Positions 36,516-44,223 of a stretch of 57,037 nucleotides of DNA are shown piece by piece. Numbering within the stretch: position 1 is the stretch's first letter; each line of letters opens with the position of its first letter. The notes beneath the pieces are model-generated. The model did no database searches. It saw only the letters and a program-made list of their open reading frames with translations, and was not told where the DNA came from. The translations under genes were made by a program, and so were the position numbers. The DNA lies in the IMG/VR virus record IMGVR_UViG_3300021062_000017, positions 1-57,037 of that record. One strand, given 5' to 3'. This DNA is from a virus.

Positions 36516-39500
36516 CGCGCGACCTCGCCACGGCGGCGTACGCCAGCTGCTGGGCCGTCATCTTGTTGCCGGTGTCCAGCGCGTCGCTGAGTGCCACGCC
36601 GGACGCGGCGGTGACTTCGGCCGCCGTCCTGGTGTTCCCCTTGATGGCCGAGAGCTCGGCCTGCACGCGCTTCAGCTCGGCCAGCACCTCATCGAACACG
36701 GGCGCGTAGGTCGCGGCCCCGGTCAGTTCCTTCTGGAGGTTCAGGAAGGTGGCCGCGGCATCGTCGATGCGCTCCATGGCGCCGAGGTCGCCGCCCAGCG
36801 CCAGGTCGCGCGTCTCCTCGAACTGCGATCGCGCTTCGGCGAGTCGATCCTCGGGCGACAGTGCCGACAGGGCGCCGGTCAGGAGCGAGTCCATGAAGCT
36901 GTTGAAGCTGCCGTCGAGCCGCGCGATGGTCGCGTTCAGCTCTTCGAGCGCGCGCAGCTCGTCGCGAGCCATGTCCTCTTGGCGTCGGCGCGCCTCTTCC
37001 GCCGCCTGGTCCATCGCGCTGCCACTGCCGGCGGCGGCCGCCTCGGCTTGCTCGCGCCGGAGCCGGTCGGGCGAGACGACGTCGCTGTTCTGCGGGCCTT
37101 CCATTTGCATGGCGTACTGGTTGAAGAGCCCCGCGCGTGTCGGCCCGGGCACGTTGCCCTTGCCGCCCCAGAAGTTGTCGACGTAGTCCTGCAGGTTTTT
37201 CGGCAGCGTGCCGCCTTCGAAATCGGCGTTGAACTGCTCGCTGCGCACGGACATGCCTAGCCAGTCGCGATAGGCAGCATCGCCGGCGGACACGCCGGCT
37301 CGGGTCAGCGGACCCATCATCGGGATGCGCGCGTTTCCGGCTGCCTTGGCCGCCTCCTCGCTGCTTTCGGCCAGGTCGCCGAGCGCGCCCGCGGCGGTGA
37401 GCACGGCCAGCTCGAGCTCACTAACACCGTCGGCGAGGTTGACGAAGGACTGCACGAACTTCAGCACCTCCTCCTTCGTCGCATCGGCCAGCTGCTTCGC
37501 GCTCACGGAGAGACCCGCGGCCTGTAGGTCCTCCGCGATGCGACCGTATTGGTAGCCACGCAGTTGCGCCGGGCTCACGAACTTTCCGATGTTCTGGTCG
37601 ATCAGCTGCGTGGCCCGGTTGGCCCGCGCGGCCGCCTCCTCAGCACGCGCTGCAGCCTCCTCTTCAAGCTGCTGCGTCGCCTCATCGGAGGCATCGATCA
37701 GTGCATCGAAGGCGCCGGCGACGCGCATCAGTGCCGCGAACGCCTCCCGATCGGCCTTGCTGCCGAGGTCATCGAGGGAGTCCACCAGCGCCCGGAACTC
37801 GCCCTTCGTTTTCGGGATCGCGGTGATACCGACGTCGTTGAGGGTCTTTGTGATGCCCGCCCAGGCGTCTTCGGTGCGCTCGGCCTCGTCGTAGAACTCT
37901 TGGTAGTAGGTGCCGATGCTTTGGCCCAGGGCGTCGAAGCCACCGGCGGCTGTGGCCAGCTTTTCGAAGGTGTCGACGCTGAGGGCGCTGAACTGGGTGA
38001 AGACGCCGCCCAGGGGCTCGAAAGCGTCGGTGAGCTGCGCGACGGCCGTGGCGGTCTGCAGCATCGCCTCGGCGGCATCGCTGTCGAGCTTGGCTGCGCT
38101 GACGGAATCGAAATACTCCTCGAAGCGTGCGTCCAGGTCGGACTGCTGCAGGCCCTGGATGATGAGGACCGGCATCTGCTCGCTGATCCAGCCCTCCAGC
38201 TCGTCGGCGGCGATCTTGCTGGCTGCTCGGCCTGGCCCGCCGGCGCCGAACGCACCGGAGCCCGTCTGCGTGCCGGCGATCAGCTTGTTGTCAGCGCCGA
38301 AGAAGCCCAACAGCGCGGCGACCTCGTTCTCGCGATCGCGGTCGGTGAGCGCCCCGACGCGCAGGCCCTGCGTGAGGCCGCCACCGAAGAGGCTGGCCGA
38401 GAGGGTCACGCTGCCGGCGAGCCGGCTGGCCAGGTCCTGCAGGCCCTCGTCCGCGCCGCCGCCCATGATGTTGCGACCGAACTCGAAAGGCGCCTGGGTG
38501 CCCTGCACGAAGTCGCCGTCGACGACGGAGCCGATGCCGAACCCGCTGACCGATGGCTTGTGCCCCAGAAGGCGAGCGACCAGTGGCCGCGCCGAGAGGA
38601 TGTTGGCCCACTTGTCGCTCATGCCGAGCGCCTGGAAGGCCTTCATGTGCGTGAGCGAGATCGTGCCGCCTGGCGTCGCGTGGTTCGCCTTGTCGTCGAT
38701 CAGCGTGTCGTTGTACCCGGCCTTGTAGGCCGAGCTCGACGCCATGTAGGCGGCGATGATCCAGCCGATGATGGGGATCGCCGCGGAGATGCTGCTTCCG
38801 CCGCCAGCGGTGGCGGCGGCCGCGCCTTCGGACGCCACGATGCCCTGCTGCGCGGCGACCGCGTTGTAGTACGCCGGCCCCGTCATGCCGGCTGCGCCGG
38901 CTGCGCTTCCGCCCATCGCAACGGTCCCGGCGCCGCCCCCGAGCCCCACCCACCCGCCGATGGTGTTCGCGATGTTGCCCCAGCCGCCGCCCATCTGGCC
39001 GGCCGTGCCGAGCATGCTGAGCCAGTTGTTCCCGCCGCCAGCCACTGCGCCAGCGCCGCCTGCCGCCTGGGCCATGCCGAGCCACTGACCGACGCCGCTG
39101 ACCCCGTACTGCACCAGGGCCTGGATCGCGTTGGACTTGATGTAGTCCTGCACGTAGTCCCAGCCCTCTTCGCCGCCCATCTGGATGGCGTTGGTGATCA
39201 AGCCGGTGATGGTGTCGGCGGTGCGCTCCCACTGCTGGATCGATTCCTTGCCGGCCTCGATGGCTGCGGCGCGTCCGGCCTGGGCTGCGGATTCGCGGAG
39301 GGCGGCGGCCTGCTTCCGGTACTCGGCGGCTATCTGCGGGTCGATGTTGTCGAAGAGGACCGCGCGGCGCTCCTTCGCGGCGGCGGCGGCCTGCAGCTCG
39401 GCGCGCTCGACCTCCCGCAAGGCTGACGCAGACAGCAGCGTCTGGTCGTTGTCGCGCTTCGCCGCGGTAGCGCGACCCTCCAGCGCAGCGGTCGCATCCT

Positions 39501-41205
39501 GCAGGCGGGCCAGCGACTGCGCGTTCTCGTCGGCACCCTCGCGCTGCCAGCGCACTTCCTCGCGCAGCGCCTCGCCTCGCTTCACGCTGGCGCGCGACGC
39601 GGCCTCGATGGCCGGAGTCATCACCAACAGGCCCTTGGCGAGCTTCTCGTCCAGTTCCAGCAGTTGGCGCTCCGACTCGGTGAGCGGCCGCCGCAACTCG
39701 AGCTCCTTCTCCAGTGCGGCGTTCGTCAGGTCGATGGAGCGCGCCCACTCGCGCCCGGCCTTGGACAAGTCGTTGAACGCCTTCACGGCGTCGTCCATGG
39801 CCTCGGCGTCCTTCTTGGTCGCCGCGGTCTTCTTGAACGTGGCCGCCGTGAGCTGCTGGACGGTCTCGACGTACTGCTTCTCGGTGATGTGGCCCTTCTG
39901 CCGCGCCGCGTTCAGCTCGTTGATCTGCTTCAGGTAGTTCGCATCGATGCCAAGCGCCTTGTTGCGGATGTCGGCCAGCAGCTTCGTCGCCGCGGCCTGC
40001 TCCTCCAAGCCCTTCTTGGCCAGGGCGTCGATGGCGGAACTGGCCTGGCCGAATTGCTGCGACTGGCTGGTGCCGCGCTCCGCCTTCAGGTCGTCCTGCG
40101 CCTGCTTCGCCTCACGCAGCCGCTTGGTCAACTCCTCAGCCTTGGCCACTTCCATTGCGAGATAGGCGCCGCCGCGTTCGGAGAACCGCTGCTGCAGAAC
40201 CGCGAGCTCCTTCTCAGCCTCCGCCAGGCGCCGGGCGATGTTGGCTGCGCCGGTGTCGACCTGACCCAGCGCCTCCGCGATGCCCATCACCTGCGCGGCG
40301 GCGATCGAGCTGAAGAAGCCGAGCCCGGCCTCGCGCGCACGAGAGAAGCGGTCGGACACGTCGTCGATGACGCCGGACAGCGACTGCAGGCCGCTCGCGA
40401 TGGATGAGGTGGCGCCGGCCGCCTTGTCGAGCTCGCCGATGGCCTTGGTGGTCGCGTTCGACAGCTGCGTCATCGCCTGGCCGACGGTGACGACGCTGTT
40501 GCCGACTTCCTTGGCCAGCACCGCGGACTGCGACTCCAGGGCCTGCAGGATGGCTTCGGCGGTGAGCTGACCTTCCTTGCCGAGCTCGCGCAGCTTGCCC
40601 ACCGTGACACCCATGCCGTCGGCAATGGCGCGGGCGAGGCGCGGGGTCTGCTCGAGCACGCTGTTCAACTCGTCCCCGCGCAGCGTGCCGCTCGCGAGGC
40701 CTTGGCCAAGCTGGTTCAGCGCGGCCTGCATGCCCTCGGCGCTGCCGCCGCTGATCGCCATCGCGTTGCCGATGGCCTCGGTGACCTTCAGCAGCCGCTG
40801 CTGACTGACGCCGAGCCCGTCCGTCGCGCGTGCGATTGAGGCGTACGTGGCGCCCAGGTCGGTGAAGTTGGTCCGCGAGCGTTGGGCGATGCCGTACAGG
40901 GCCTCGTAGGCTGTGGAGGCGGCTGACGCGCTGCCGGTGGCCAGCGCGAGCTTGTTGTTGAGGACGGTGACCGCATCGGCCGTGCGCACGGCGGCAGTCG
41001 CGGCCTGGGCCAGCTCCTGCGCGATGGCAAGACCGGCCACCGCCTTGGCGGCGCCGGCGATGCTGGAGAACGTCCCGGACGCGCGCTGCTCGGCCGCCGT
41101 GCTGGACTGCCCGATGCGGTCCATGCTCGACGCGACCTGCGCCGCGCCCTGCTGGACCTGCTGGACGCCGTCGATGCCGACGCGGAAGCGGATGTCTTCG
41201 GTCAT
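36505..41205 (-). CDS. Tape measure protein
   Basis: A 1566-residue protein that sets tail length. The N-terminal 270 residues match the tape-measure N-terminal domain (VQQGAAQVASSMDRIGQSS, then ALNQLGQGLASGTLRGDELNS and EQTPRLARAIADGMGVTV). Long Ala/Glu/Arg helices follow (residues about 320-640). A Gly/Ala-rich hydrophobic stretch near 730-850 (IPIIGWIIAAYMASSSAY) could enter the membrane. By the rough siphovirus rule of 0.15 nm per residue the tail would be about 230 nm; this is an estimate. It starts three bases after the GT gene. Confidence 0.9.
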   Translation of the reverse strand: MTEDIRFRVGIDGVQQVQQGAAQVASSMDRIGQSSTAAEQRASGTFSSIAGAAKAVAGLAIAQELAQAATAAVRTADAVTVLNNKLALATGSASAASTAYEALYGIAQRSRTNFTDLGATYASIARATDGLGVSQQRLLKVTEAIGNAMAISGGSAEGMQAALNQLGQGLASGTLRGDELNSVLEQTPRLARAIADGMGVTVGKLRELGKEGQLTAEAILQALESQSAVLAKEVGNSVVTVGQAMTQLSNATTKAIGELDKAAGATSSIASGLQSLSGVIDDVSDRFSRAREAGLGFFSSIAAAQVMGIAEALGQVDTGAANIARRLAEAEKELAVLQQRFSERGGAYLAMEVAKAEELTKRLREAKQAQDDLKAERGTSQSQQFGQASSAIDALAKKGLEEQAAATKLLADIRNKALGIDANYLKQINELNAARQKGHITEKQYVETVQQLTAATFKKTAATKKDAEAMDDAVKAFNDLSKAGREWARSIDLTNAALEKELELRRPLTESERQLLELDEKLAKGLLVMTPAIEAASRASVKRGEALREEVRWQREGADENAQSLARLQDATAALEGRATAAKRDNDQTLLSASALREVERAELQAAAAAKERRAVLFDNIDPQIAAEYRKQAAALRESAAQAGRAAAIEAGKESIQQWERTADTITGLITNAIQMGGEEGWDYVQDYIKSNAIQALVQYGVSGVGQWLGMAQAAGGAGAVAGGGNNWLSMLGTAGQMGGGWGNIANTIGGWVGLGGGAGTVAMGGSAAGAAGMTGPAYYNAVAAQQGIVASEGAAAATAGGGSSISAAIPIIGWIIAAYMASSSAYKAGYNDTLIDDKANHATPGGTISLTHMKAFQALGMSDKWANILSARPLVARLLGHKPSVSGFGIGSVVDGDFVQGTQAPFEFGRNIMGGGADEGLQDLASRLAGSVTLSASLFGGGLTQGLRVGALTDRDRENEVAALLGFFGADNKLIAGTQTGSGAFGAGGPGRAASKIAADELEGWISEQMPVLIIQGLQQSDLDARFEEYFDSVSAAKLDSDAAEAMLQTATAVAQLTDAFEPLGGVFTQFSALSVDTFEKLATAAGGFDALGQSIGTYYQEFYDEAERTEDAWAGITKTLNDVGITAIPKTKGEFRALVDSLDDLGSKADREAFAALMRVAGAFDALIDASDEATQQLEEEAAARAEEAAARANRATQLIDQNIGKFVSPAQLRGYQYGRIAEDLQAAGLSVSAKQLADATKEEVLKFVQSFVNLADGVSELELAVLTAAGALGDLAESSEEAAKAAGNARIPMMGPLTRAGVSAGDAAYRDWLGMSVRSEQFNADFEGGTLPKNLQDYVDNFWGGKGNVPGPTRAGLFNQYAMQMEGPQNSDVVSPDRLRREQAEAAAAGSGSAMDQAAEEARRRQEDMARDELRALEELNATIARLDGSFNSFMDSLLTGALSALSPEDRLAEARSQFEETRDLALGGDLGAMERIDDAAATFLNLQKELTGAATYAPVFDEVLAELKRVQAELSAIKGNTRTAAEVTAASGVALSDALDTGNKMTAQQLAYAAVARSRDVQ

Positions 41206-41208
41206 GCG

Positions 41209-41547
41209 TCAGTGCCGCCGGCGCGCAGCTGCGGCCTCGGCTTCCTCTCGTCGCTTCTTGAGCTTGGCCGCGCGGTCGGCCAGGATGACGTGCCGCGCCG
41301 ACTTCGCGCAGGCGCAGACGCCGTCATAGATGGAGCGGCGCTCAGCTTCGTCGGCGACCACGAACTGCAGATGCGCGAGTACCTCGCTGCGAGGAAGCAC
41401 GCTTTCCTGCCACTGGTCCTGCAACCCCAGGAACGCGTCCCACGCCGGCACGCACTCGGGCCACAGGTAGGCTGGCCAGTCCGGCTGCTCGACCGTCTCG
41501 ACGTTGGCGCCAGAGGCCTCTGCGGCCCGCGCGATGAGCAGCGCCAT
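41209..41547 (-). CDS. Tail assembly chaperone GT-like C-terminal part (DUF1799-like)
   Basis: A 112-residue segment (LIARAAEASGANVETVEQPDW, then YLWPECVPAWDAFLGLQDQW) with a charged helical end. The ATG at 41547 has no clear ribosome site. A -1 shift at 41661-41667 joins the upstream gene to this frame without a stop: after the slip the reading goes CTC GTA GCG and 38 codons later reaches this ATG. The full product would be about 269 residues, as in lambda G-T. GT helps assemble the tail tube around the tape measure. Confidence 0.75.
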   Translation of the reverse strand: MALLIARAAEASGANVETVEQPDWPAYLWPECVPAWDAFLGLQDQWQESVLPRSEVLAHLQFVVADEAERRSIYDGVCACAKSARHVILADRAAKLKKRREEAEAAAARRRH

Positions 41548-41654
41548 GGATGTGCCCGACGTGCCAGCAGGCTGGGCCGGCTGGGCATCGGGGTCGACCT
41601 GCGGCTCATCGTCGTCATCGCGCAGTCCTTCGCGCGCCCACCGAGCGGCGAGCG

Positions 41655-42017
41655 CTACGAGTTTTTTTCCTTCACCCCGACGGCGGCGATGTAGGCGTGG
41701 AAGGCCAGCGCTGCCATGCCGGGGCGGTTGAGGAGGTCACGGCAGTTGTCCTGCGTGAAGGCGGCCGGCTTGCCGTCCTCGGCCAGCGGGCCGGCCCAGT
41801 CGCGAACCTTCGGGAGCAGCGCCGACACGATCGGCGTTTTGTCACCGGCGATCTCGCGGTCGCGCACGTCCTGGCGCAGCGCGATCACCTCTTCGGAGGT
41901 CGCAAGCCGCTCGGCGGTGAGGAAGAAATCGAACGGCACGTCGCTGCCGTCCTCGGCGGTCTCTTTGCCCTCGACCTTGAAGCGCACGAGGGGGGAGACG
42001 ACGATTCGAATGCTCAT
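41655..42017 (-). CDS. Tail assembly chaperone G-like
   Basis: A 120-residue protein starting MSIRIVVSPLVRFKVEGKE with DVPFDFFLTAERLATSEEV and a helical centre. It ends KEKNS at TAG, but a slippery A-AAA-AAC just before the stop allows a -1 shift into the DUF1799-like frame. Gene order, between tail tube and tape measure, matches the G/GT pair of long-tailed phages. Confidence 0.75.
   Translation of the reverse strand: MSIRIVVSPLVRFKVEGKETAEDGSDVPFDFFLTAERLATSEEVIALRQDVRDREIAGDKTPIVSALLPKVRDWAGPLAEDGKPAAFTQDNCRDLLNRPGMAALAFHAYIAAVGVKEKNS
41661..41667 (-). promoter_or_regulatory. Programmed -1 frameshift site A-AAA-AAC
   Basis: On the minus strand the end of the G-like gene reads GAA AAA AAC TCG TAG in frame 0, so A-AAA-AAC is in the right phase. 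After a -1 slip the frame stays open to 41209. The fixed G-to-GT ratio in long-tailed phages depends on such sites. Confidence 0.8.
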
Positions 42018-42052
42018 GTGGGTGCCCGATCAGATGGCCCGATAGGAGAGGA

Positions 42053-42114
42053 GCGCGCGGCCGCGTTGGCTCGGGCGAAGACCGCGCGGCGTTTCCGCCG
42101 CCGCGGCCGCGCGC
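42053..42114 (-). promoter_or_regulatory. Large stem-loop before the G gene
   Basis: The 107-base gap between tail tube and G gene holds a perfect 13-bp inverted repeat, GCGCGCGGCCGCG (42053-42065) and its complement (42102-42114). Inside lies a second hairpin on the transcript: GCGGCG-GAAA-CGCCGC, a six-pair stem with a GNRA tetraloop (42086-42101). There is no U-tract. It could protect or attenuate the mRNA so that tail tube is made in excess over the chaperones. Confidence 0.6.
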
Positions 42115-42124
42115 AAACGGCTGG

Positions 42125-42772
42125 TCAGGTCGACCAGAAGCTGGGGAAGTTCTGCACCTCGATGGCCAGGGCGGTCTGTACGACGCCCTGCGCCTGGCCG
42201 CGGGCGGTGCCGGGCGCGGACACGAATCCGTTGAAGCACATCTTTGCGGTGGTGCCGAAGCGCAGCTTGAAGACGCGCTTGCCTTGCGCCTTGTATGCGC
42301 GGTTCGCCTCGATGTAGCCGGCGTCCGACGGATCGAAGATCGCGTTGGAGGTGATCGACATCGGCGAAACAACCGTCGGAGCGCGCTTGCGGATCGAGTC
42401 GTGAATCGTCGTCACGTCGGCATACTCCGGGTCGCCGCCGCTCACATCGAACGTTTGCAGAATGCCGAACGAGGAGCCGAAGGTGACGACCTGGAAAGAG
42501 CCGGACGTGAAGGTGTTGTAGTCGGTCGTGTTCTCGCCTTCCAGCTCGAACGTGTTTGCGGCGGCATTGACGTTGGCGACGCGGAAAGCGCGGTCATTGA
42601 CCTCGGTCATGCCGCTGGCCGTGATCAGCACGTAATCGCCGTTGGTCGGGTCGGTACCGGTGTAGGTGACCACACCAGGGCTCGCCTTCGAGATCGCGCT
42701 GATGGTGATTGCTGATGCGAGCGCCGTCTGGATGTCGACGCCCACGTTCTTCCAGAAAATTGGGTTTGCCAT
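42125..42772 (-). CDS. Major tail tube protein
   Basis: A 215-residue protein starting MANPIFWKNVGVDIQTALAS, beta-rich with GVVTYTGTDPTNGDYVLITAS, FGSSFGILQTFDVSGGDPEY and a C-terminal QGVVQTALAIEVQNFP. Size and position, directly before the G/GT genes, fit the tail tube subunit. Many copies form the tube; the following stem-loop may help high expression. Confidence 0.75.
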   Translation of the reverse strand: MANPIFWKNVGVDIQTALASAITISAISKASPGVVTYTGTDPTNGDYVLITASGMTEVNDRAFRVANVNAAANTFELEGENTTDYNTFTSGSFQVVTFGSSFGILQTFDVSGGDPEYADVTTIHDSIRKRAPTVVSPMSITSNAIFDPSDAGYIEANRAYKAQGKRVFKLRFGTTAKMCFNGFVSAPGTARGQAQGVVQTALAIEVQNFPSFWST

Positions 42773-42793
42773 GTCTGGCTCCTAAGTGGCGCG

Positions 42794-43234
42794 TCAGAGC
42801 GCTGTGGATGGATCGCCCTGCGAGGTGACGTAGATCACCTCGAAGAGCTGGTGCCCGATTCGGATTCGCTGCTGCCCCTCGTCCCGCTGCGCGGGCTGGT
42901 AGGAGAGCGGACGGATGGACTGCACGCCCGGCAGCGAAGTGGCTGCGAGGCAGGCCTCGACGTCGGCCAAGAGCTGGTCCCGGGCGCGCGAAGCGTTGGT
43001 GTTCTGCACGATCTGCGCCGTGACGATGAAGCGGTAGGAGCGCTGCAGCAGCGGGTCGCCGTGCACGGTCAGCGGCTCCTGCGCCTCGCTGTCGTCGTCG
43101 ACCGAGAGGTGCGGGCAGTCGGCGGCCTCGACGAGGTCGTAGGGCTCCTCGTCCACGCGGCTGCCGGCAGACGTGTTCGCCGCGATCAGCGCTGCGACCA
43201 CTGCCTCGCGGATGACGTGGCGCTGATGGTTCAC
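42794..43234 (-). CDS. Tail terminator / minor tail U-like protein
   Basis: A 146-residue protein starting MNHQRHVIREAVVAALIAAN. It has LVEAADCPHLSVDDDSEA, RSYRFIVTAQIVQNTNAS and QLLADVEACLAATSL, an alpha-beta layout as in lambda U-type tail terminators that cap the tube. The ATG overlaps the stop of the head-tail joining gene. Confidence 0.6.
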   Translation of the reverse strand: MNHQRHVIREAVVAALIAANTSAGSRVDEEPYDLVEAADCPHLSVDDDSEAQEPLTVHGDPLLQRSYRFIVTAQIVQNTNASRARDQLLADVEACLAATSLPGVQSIRPLSYQPAQRDEGQQRIRIGHQLFEVIYVTSQGDPSTAL

Positions 43235-43521
43235 GGCTGCTTCTCCAGCGGCAGCACGACCAGGCCAGTGCCGTCGGGCTCTGGCGTGCGGACGCGCCAG
43301 GTGCCGGCGCCAGGGCCTGCCGCGATCACGAGCACGCTGTTGCGCGCCACGCTGGGCGCCGCGCTGTGCGGCAGCGTGAACTGCGGGTCGCGTGAGGCGA
43401 TGCCGGAGAGGTCGACGAACGGCGCGTCGTAGTTGCCCACGACCGAGACGCCGTCAAGCGTCGCCTCGGTGGCGAACTCGTCCGCGTCGAAGAACGCGGT
43501 GAAGTCCTCGGTCATGGGCAT
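43231..43521 (-). CDS. Head-tail joining protein, FII-like
   Basis: A 96-residue protein starting MPMTEDFTAFFDADEFATEAT with GVSVVGNYDAPFVDLSG and a C-terminal VLVIAAGPGAGTWRVRTPEPD. The pattern (FDAxEFA, then NYDA) resembles short head-tail joining proteins of lambda-like phages. Its stop overlaps the U-like ATG. Confidence 0.6.
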   Translation of the reverse strand: MPMTEDFTAFFDADEFATEATLDGVSVVGNYDAPFVDLSGIASRDPQFTLPHSAAPSVARNSVLVIAAGPGAGTWRVRTPEPDGTGLVVLPLEKQP

Positions 43522-43545
43522 GGCCGCTCGTCTTTCGCGCCAGCG

Positions 43546-43938
43546 TCAGACGTACTTCTTCTTGCCCGAAGCCACGACGCTCACGGCAGCCGGGCCGGTG
43601 GCGATCGTGCCGACGAAGCCGAGGAAGCCCCCGGTCACCTTCTTCGGATCGACCACGACCGTCTGCGTGCTGAGGTCGGTGGAGGTCGTGACCTGCGTGA
43701 ACGTGTAGCCGCTGATGTCGGCGGCGCCGGTGCCGTTGGCATCGGTGGCCGACTGCAGCTTGCCGGTGATCGTGCCCGCGGTGACGACACCGACGTTCAT
43801 GGTCACCAGGATCTCGCCGTCGTACGGGCGCACGTCGAGCCACATGCCGGTGCCGCTGGTGGCGGCGGCGGTGTTGGCGGCGTCCACCGCATGGAGCAGC
43901 GCGGTCGAGGTCGCTGCGGAGGCTTGGCTGTTCAGCAT
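43546..43938 (-). CDS. Small capsid-associated protein, possibly decoration
   Basis: A 130-residue beta-rich protein starting MLNSQASAATSTALLHAVDA with GMWLDVRPYDGEILVTMNVG, TITGKLQSATDANGTG and TGGFLGFVGTIATGPAAVSVV. It follows the capsid gene and a 90-residue protein. Proteins like this are often listed as structural in HK97-type phages; a head decoration or neck role is possible. Confidence 0.5.
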   Translation of the reverse strand: MLNSQASAATSTALLHAVDAANTAAATSGTGMWLDVRPYDGEILVTMNVGVVTAGTITGKLQSATDANGTGAADISGYTFTQVTTSTDLSTQTVVVDPKKVTGGFLGFVGTIATGPAAVSVVASGKKKYV

Positions 43939-43939
43939 G

Positions 43940-44212
43940 TCACTTCTCCTTCTTGCCGGCCTTCACCGGCGCGTGTGCGGGGTCGGCAGGCGCCGGCGTG
44001 GGGGCGAGCTTTTCGGCCGGCGGCTCCGGTGCAGGCGAAGGGCTGGGCGCGGGGTCGGCGGGCGCCGGCGTGGCCGGTACCTCCTCGACGGCGCCGATGG
44101 ACGTCAGGAAGGTGGCCGTGCCCTTGTCCAGGGCGAACGGCTCGCTGTCCGGCGTCACGTGCCGCTCGGGGCCGATGCAGACCCCGCGCAGGGCGCGGTA
44201 GAGGCTGCTCAT
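43940..44212 (-). CDS. Small protein with Pro-rich repeats after the capsid gene
   Basis: A 90-residue protein. The first 45 residues (MSSLYRALRGVCIGPERHVTPD, then ALDKGTATFLTSIGAV) form a compact domain. The rest is a low-complexity tail with two copies of PAPADPA and a basic GKKEK end. It starts 12 bases after the capsid stop. Possibly a minor head protein. Confidence 0.5.
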   Translation of the reverse strand: MSSLYRALRGVCIGPERHVTPDSEPFALDKGTATFLTSIGAVEEVPATPAPADPAPSPSPAPEPPAEKLAPTPAPADPAHAPVKAGKKEK

Positions 44213-44223
44213 GGCGGCGCGCC

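Noticed and set aside
37549-39426. 625-residue plus-strand ORF
   Set aside because: Antisense to the tape measure gene; composition is that of a shadow frame.
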